From Branchiostoma floridae (Eukaryota; Chordata; Leptocardii; Amphioxiformes; Branchiostomatidae), in contig NC_049996.1 of assembly GCF_000003815.2 (NCBI RefSeq), forward strand, positions 12,271,433-12,335,432: 64,000 bases of DNA, read 5' to 3'. The notes under the pieces are model-generated. The model ran no database searches, was not told the DNA's origin, and saw only the letters and a list, made by a program, of their open reading frames with translations. The position numbers were made by a program, and so were the translations under genes. Each line of letters begins with the position of its first letter. The first letter of the stretch is position 1. Shown piece by piece: positions 58,120-64,000 of the stretch.

Positions 58120-61100
58120 GCAAATATACCATCTTTTGCGAAAGGGGGAGGGGGGAACAAAAGATCTTTCAAAGGGTCCGTTATTTTCATTTTAACATTG
58201 AAAATGACAGGTTGTACATTAGTATTTATAACATTTTACTAAGTTGTAACATTCTATTCAAGATTCACTTATGGCATTGTTTTGATTTGTTTCATTGAGG
58301 TATTACCGAGTGATACTGTGTATTACCGGGAGCATAAAATCAAGAAGAATGTTGTGCGTTTTTCTTTCCAGAATTGTGATATTTTCAAACATCTTTGTTG
58401 TTAACGTTACTATGACCTAACATAACACTACAAGTGGCTGTAATTTCAGCACAAACGCGGGTCGTCACATATAGATATTTAACGGCCCGCTTCATTGCCA
58501 AGTATTGACAGACGACGAAATTTATATGAATATATATATAGAATATAGTTCAGATACTTAGAAGTATAGTTGTATTTTCATAGTTTATCATTTGTAACCC
58601 ATTTATGATTGTGTTCATTCATCATTTGAATACTAGTAGCGATTAGAATTGGTATTGCAGTGCTCTATTACGGAATGTATATTTTATTATTTACTATCAT
58701 GTTCTTTGTATTAAATGTATTTATATACAGCATCATTTACTATCGTCTTAATTAAGCTTGTGATATCTCTTGTCCAGCGGCTTTCTTAAGTTATCGTTCT
58801 TTTTTCACAATTTTTATACAGTAAACAGATCGGAAATTTCTTTTGCCCTTGGAGGTGTTTGGAAAGAAAATAATCATTTTGTTAAAGATTTGGAAGGATA
58901 GGCGACCGATTGAGAGAGCATAATGGTTGTATAGAGTTTGGAAGAGGAAAATAAATATTGTTAAATTTGTATGTATTTGGAGATATCGAGCCAAAGAACA
59001 ACAACAGAGACGTATATACATGTAAACAGGGCTAAAACGTACCCCCAAAGGCACAAAGCAGATGATAAGTAAACAGATACATGTCACTGTGCTTCTCCCA
59101 AAGTAAACTCTATTTAGAATTTCCCATTCTCTTACTTCAGGATAACTGAGCCTTACGTTTGAACCTTACCTTACTTAACTTTACGTTCGAAGTCCAGTGT
59201 ATATCAAAGGGCCTATTTTCAGTGACCAATTGTAGATCATCAGCCATTCTTGGTTTCCATGTCACAGGCGAAAGTCAACGCCTTCCAGAGACAAGTGGTG
59301 AAGCGATCATACGTCGTGTGTGACCAGGCCCTAGGGCCTCAAGTACTGACCACCGACAAACCACTGGACACCAGGTGAACAAATTCTACCTGCGCGGCGG
59401 TAGGGATCAAACAATGGCCGGCGTACACAATCAGATTTCTCTGACAGTGAAAAAAATCGTAACGTTTTCTAACTGCCCCTTTTCTGAAAGTCACAACCTC
59501 AATGTTTCAGAGCATGAGTAGATGGGAGGGTATGGCCCCTTTAAGGGTAGGTTGTATTACAATGTTACCCCCCAGGACGTTCTTACGTTTCCAGCAGCGT
59601 GAAGCGATAGGCGTATTGGATACAGGATACAGATGTGACGTCATCAACGAGGTGTACGCTCCCACCGGCTTGCCCAAACCTTTGTGTATCGGTATGTATC
59701 TTGGGGAAATCTAGGTCATTGTGCTTCGTCGACGCCAGAGCCTTAACTGAAAGAGATTTGCACTTGGTAACATTACCGTTTCAAAACCAAGTGGAGGCTG
59801 GGAGTATTACTATACAGGTAGGCATAATGTTTCTCTTCCCTTTCTTCTCACGGTAAACTTGCTTTTGTGTAACTGTGGAATCGAGTGGTCAGGTCGTGGT
59901 CACATTGCAAGCGACCGCAAGTTGTGGTCAAGCCGGCATCACACTACAAAGCTAGCGTCACAATTCAAGCGAACGCCGGCCATATTCAAATCGGCCGGAG
60001 CTCGCGGAATTTCAAAATCGCCAGAACTTAAACCGTATGTTTTGCTGAATATCTGCCCCGTCACAAATTGGAAGGGTCTCGGTGTGTCATTCCAGAAAGA
60101 TTAAGTTATTGTGCTATTTGCCCTTTTGGTGCACAGATGATATCACAAGGAAGTTTGAATCCCAACGGGACGAGCTGCTAGAAATCTTTAGCCAGTACTT
60201 TGACCGAAAATGCCCATTTGGAGCTCACCGACACGTCGTCCGAGCTCATATCAGTTCATGTAATGATTCCAAACTGTATCACTTGAACTGGCGTATGTTA
60301 AGTTAGAAACGTAGCAGAAGAAATTAGTCACGAAGATTGCTGTTTGTTTGAGCCGTTGTTAATTCATGAGAAGCTCAAATCGGTCGCTTTTCATTACAAA
60401 TACAGTTTACACCATTCAAAGTACTATTAAGTCTATACACATACTTTTACACGTAAAACAAATAAGAGTGAGAGCTGTAACATGATATAAGTCCGTTCGT
60501 TTAGGTCGTTTCTGTTACTTTAAGAGTCTCTTAAAGGAAGCCAGAGTTGGGGCGGTGCGTATGTCTGGTCGTAGACTGTTCCTGATATTGAGTCCCGGTA
60601 GGCTATGGTTCTCGCTGGGGGTTTGGGACAACCAGTTACTTACTGTCACTTCTCCGTAACACGTATGCGATTTTCTGCTATGTTGAATTTCATGAGGAAA
60701 GTAAAAGCTTTTTTTACTATCTCCCACAAAAAGGGACATCATTCAACAATTCAATACTAACGAGGCATGATTCTGAAGAATGATGAAAGTGTTTGCAGGT
60801 CTGGTGGACCCCCCCCCCCCCGCCGTCGCTCATCCGTAATGGCCTTATAAATGTTATTGATCTAAGCACTGCATGTGTACAAACGTGCTTGACGCTACGT
60901 GGAATTACTAAGTATAGCACGGCACGGCAGTCATATCAACTCAAAGCAGAACCATGGATAAACAGAACCTCCCACCAGAAGGTATTGCTAAGCTAAATAA
61001 CCGTGTCGCAGCCAATACAACGCCCATTTTATTCAGTCACTTGTTTACCCTTGTGTTACCTGATATAAGGGCACCATACAGGGTTGCTACAATAAGCTAC

Positions 61101-61705
61101 ATAGTGATATCCTAGTGAAGCAGTGTTTAAGGATGGTGATTGGAAACATTAAACTAAAAATAACGTAATACAAACGGGGAAAGATCTCCTTTCTGCGCTT
61201 ACACACTTTAAGGGACTGGAATCAGCGCTAGAGAAACAAGACCCATTGGAATTGGAATAGGAGATTCTTACTTTGTTGATATGTCAACAATAACAACAAA
61301 GGATGGACCGCATACAGGTGTTTACACACTAATATTTTGCTGTTCTAAATGACCCGTAAGCACGAGAATGCGTGTCCACTCACAGGACGTCTACGATTCT
61401 GTAGGACAGCAAGCGTGCAATATAGGCATTAATCAACGTTAACAGTCAAACAAACAACGGCAGGTGGTGCTGAAATATAGCAAGGCATGTATACAATGTC
61501 CTTGGATAAACTGCAGATGATTTAGTCAAAAGTCATTGTATAAAAAAATCCACTTATTTCCATAAGGCCACAGCAAGTACTAGTAAGTTTTATGGATGGC
61601 ATCTTCTGCTGACTCCAAGTCTAATGAGAGAAGGCGAAAAAATGCTTACAAACTTTTTTCAGTTACTGTAGTACATGTGATGTAGTGATTTTTACTTTCT
61701 TATAG
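58120..61705. other. Intergenic between MCO genes B and C
   Basis: Blocks match the A-B intergenic region in the same order: a TGTGACGTCATC...GAGGTGTACGCT segment at about 59635 (versus 51560), a C-tract at about 60812 (versus 52233), GGTTGCTACAATA at about 61082 (versus 52491) and CCGCATACAGGTGTT at about 61308 (versus 52629). The duplicated unit is thus the gene plus about 2-3 kb of upstream DNA. No exon was accepted here. Confidence 0.6.
61563..61602 (+). mobile_element. Solo MITE end upstream of MCO gene C
   Basis: TAAGGCCACAGCAAGTA followed by a seven-base insertion and AGTTTTATGGATGGCATC matches the end of the element at 12898-13189. No opposite end was seen within several hundred bases. 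Confidence 0.6.
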
Positions 61706-61724
61706 ACACAAACCCAGAGGAATC

Positions 61725-64000
61725 ATGCATCTGCTCAATGCCTTCATTCTTCCTTGCCTCTGCGTTACTATGGCAACTACGCAGAGGTGTACTGATGACG
61801 TGTGCGAGTTCACCCTGGTGGTTCGTTATGCACGGACAATGACGCACACCGAAAGAGACGGCGAAGTCCATGGGGTAAGGCCGCCATTTTGAATTTTGTT
61901 TAACTCAGCAGGTATGTCATGTTTCCTTATATAGAGTATAATGTTGTTGCTACCTCTAAGCAGCTTTGTTTGTATTGTGAAAATTCTCGTTATTTTTTGT
62001 AAATTCTCATTGCATTTTCTTTTACATTTGAAACCAATAATTCGTTTCTGTTACCACTCCAGATTGAGATTCTGACAAATGGAAGTCTGCAAGACAAATA
62101 CTCGCTTTCTCAGGGCGACATGGATGGACCCATAGTTCCTGTGGAAGAGACCATCACAGCTGATGGAGTGCAGCGAAACGTAATCGTCGTGAACGACCAG
62201 TTCCCCGGTCCCACACTGGAGGTCATAGAAGGAGCGCAGGTAAATGCTGACTGGATTGATGATACTTATAAGTCGGTTCACAGCTAAAACTAAAACTTTC
62301 AAAATTGACGGGGCTCCGAGACATCAAAATTTTTCCTTCATTTCAATATCATTCGTCTTTATTGACCGAAACTTCTGATGATAACCCCATAAATCACAAA
62401 CTAGTATGGAGAAATTTTAATATGTTATAGCCATCACCATTCATTATCGATTAGGTGGTCGTAACCGTCGTCAACAACCTGCTCAGAGAAGCCACTTCAC
62501 TCCACTTCCATGGCATGTACATGCGCGGTGTGCCATATATGGACGGGGTGCCTTACGTCACACAGTGTCCCATCCTACCCATGCACAGCTTCACCTACAG
62601 GTTTATGGTGAGTCTCCAATGAAACACATGTGCTAGCCGCGTCGGGGACAGCGACAGGAAGTTAGGTCAGAGGTCCCAGAATAGGGTATCTCATTTCCTG
62701 TCTCCAATTTTCAATATGCATGTCTGTTGCCTTATGAGAACCAATTAACAATGCATAATACAGTTTTAAACATTTCATTTCGTGACATTAAAAATATCAT
62801 TCGTCACTTGTAAACGTCGTACTGAAAGTCATGTTTAGTGCAGCTGTGTCTCATATATGCATTCATATTACAATAGGCGGAGCCTGCTGGGACTCACTGG
62901 TACCACAGTCATCTTGGCTCACAGAAGGAAGAGGGTCTGTATGGGGCATTCATAGTGCACAAGAACAGGTGGGTACTATCACAGCGTTCTATATGATAAA
63001 TCAAGACAGATTTAACACGGTGATCTGAAGTTGCTCCTTGAGTTAACTTGAAGCTGCCGATTTACATGCATCCTTTGCTTGTTCTACAGCATGCCGACGA
63101 CTCCGTCCCTACCGATGTTCCTGCAAGATTGGTGGCACGATGACTTCAATAACATTGACGTGGACAGTGCTTTTATGGAGCACAGGGGTCCCGGACGCTT
63201 CTTTGTAAGTTTGTTGTTGAAAAAACACTGCAGAACAATGCCTATTTACTGGATCATGGACTAATCATTTATCTGACGTGTCTTTTTTTTTTCGAATGAG
63301 GGACTGCGTGATAAAGGGACATAAACATTGTAAGTTTTAGACAATAATATTTAATATTTAAAGATTTAATCTTATCATATCCTAGGTCCCTTGGCAAAAT
63401 CGCGGCTTCAGTTTTGACGGTAACAAACTTTCGTCTGTCAGATTCATATCGGCCCTCATCAACGGCCGTGGTCGGTACAACAACAACTCCGCGCCGCTAA
63501 CAAGGTTTGAAATATCACCGGGAGAAACCTTACGGTTCCGCCTCATCAACGCAGGCGCAGAGTACACCTTCCGCGTGTCCATCGACGCGCACAGCATGAC
63601 GGTCGTGGCAAATGACGGACATGATGTCGAACCGGTCCAGGTTCAGTCCATCCTCGTCTTTCCAGGAGAGTCTTACGACTTTGAAGTAGTCGGTGATCCG
63701 TCTAATAGTGGTACCTACTGGATCCGTGCCCAGACGCTGTGGGCGGGAAAAGGGCCCGATGTCGAACCAGAGGACCGACTACAAGAAGTGAGAGCCATCC
63801 TGGCATATGACAACGACCCTACCGATGAAGACCCGAACTCAGACATGCAAAACTGTACCGAAAACAGCCCGTGTCGAGTTCTGAACTGCCCTTTCCCGGC
63901 GTTCCCTGCAGGCAGCAATACGGAATGTGTCTACGTCTCAGACCTGAACAGCACCGAAGAGTATTCAATGCCGGACGAGTCAGAAACTGAGGAGTACTTC
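61725..64000 (+). CDS. Multicopper oxidase, gene C of cluster (3' end beyond window)
   Basis: Six exons visible: 61725-61874, 62063-62239, 62455-62607, 62877-62968, 63090-63204 and 63386 onward, cut by the window end inside exon 6. Phases and exon sizes equal those of gene B. The leader is MHLLNAFILPCLCVTMATTQ. LHFHG and HWYHSHLG are intact; the two C-terminal copper motifs lie outside the window. Exon 3 ends in Met instead of the Lys of A and B. Exon 6 begins with its own variant (WQNRGFSFDGNKLSSVRF) and then becomes nearly identical to A and B. It should be a functional third paralogue if the rest is intact. Confidence 0.9.

Overview
The window looks like chordate-invertebrate nuclear DNA, most likely amphioxus (Branchiostoma). 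The genes are split by many short GT-AG introns. The orthologues read as deuterostome (UBE2F, VPS25, a kyphoscoliosis-peptidase-like protein), and there is a large LRR receptor with a tyrosine-rich tail plus a tandem family of membrane-anchored multicopper oxidases. Gene-free DNA is full of short inverted-repeat elements, tRNA-like SINE remnants and LINE 3' fragments. The species is inferred from content. One 100-N assembly gap lies at 23130-23229.

Layout: 1-5430 is repeats (three copies of a dispersed unit, a ~180-200 bp satellite, an antisense LINE end, a 43-bp minisatellite with a higher-order 129-bp period). 6708-10180 (+) is a three-exon carotenoid oxygenase with a predicted signal peptide and all four iron-binding histidines; an inverted-repeat element begins exactly at its stop codon. 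10.6-13.2 kb holds two more terminal-inverted-repeat elements. 13.6-20.4 kb (+) is an LRR transmembrane receptor whose whole CDS is one exon, with spliced 5' UTR exons. 23850-27366 (-) is the NEDD8-conjugating enzyme UBE2F (nine coding exons), head-to-head with the ESCRT-II subunit VPS25 at 28434-31217 (+, six exons).

34873-37647 (+) is the most interesting locus: five short coding exons give a 229-residue secreted protein with the predicted pattern of a long-chain four-helix cytokine. Its intron phases (1,0,0,0) and exon sizes (19, 188, 108, 192, 183 nt) closely parallel the vertebrate IL6/CSF3 layout. I propose it as an IL-6-superfamily cytokine of a non-vertebrate chordate.

39285-42372 (+) is a transglutaminase-like (KY/hillarin-type) protein with a myristoylation-type N terminus. 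From 42.6 kb a ~1.33 kb tandem duplication leads into a cluster of three tandem multicopper-oxidase genes (45645-50175, 53338-58119, 61725 to beyond the window end). They share nine-exon architecture, intact copper ligands and, in the two complete copies, a C-terminal membrane anchor. Their exons are nearly identical over long stretches while introns are diverged, suggesting recent duplication and gene conversion.

Exon boundaries were worked out by hand from reading frame, GT/AG sites and family alignment; no transcript evidence was available. The genes are independent loci apart from the MCO cluster and the divergent UBE2F/VPS25 pair.
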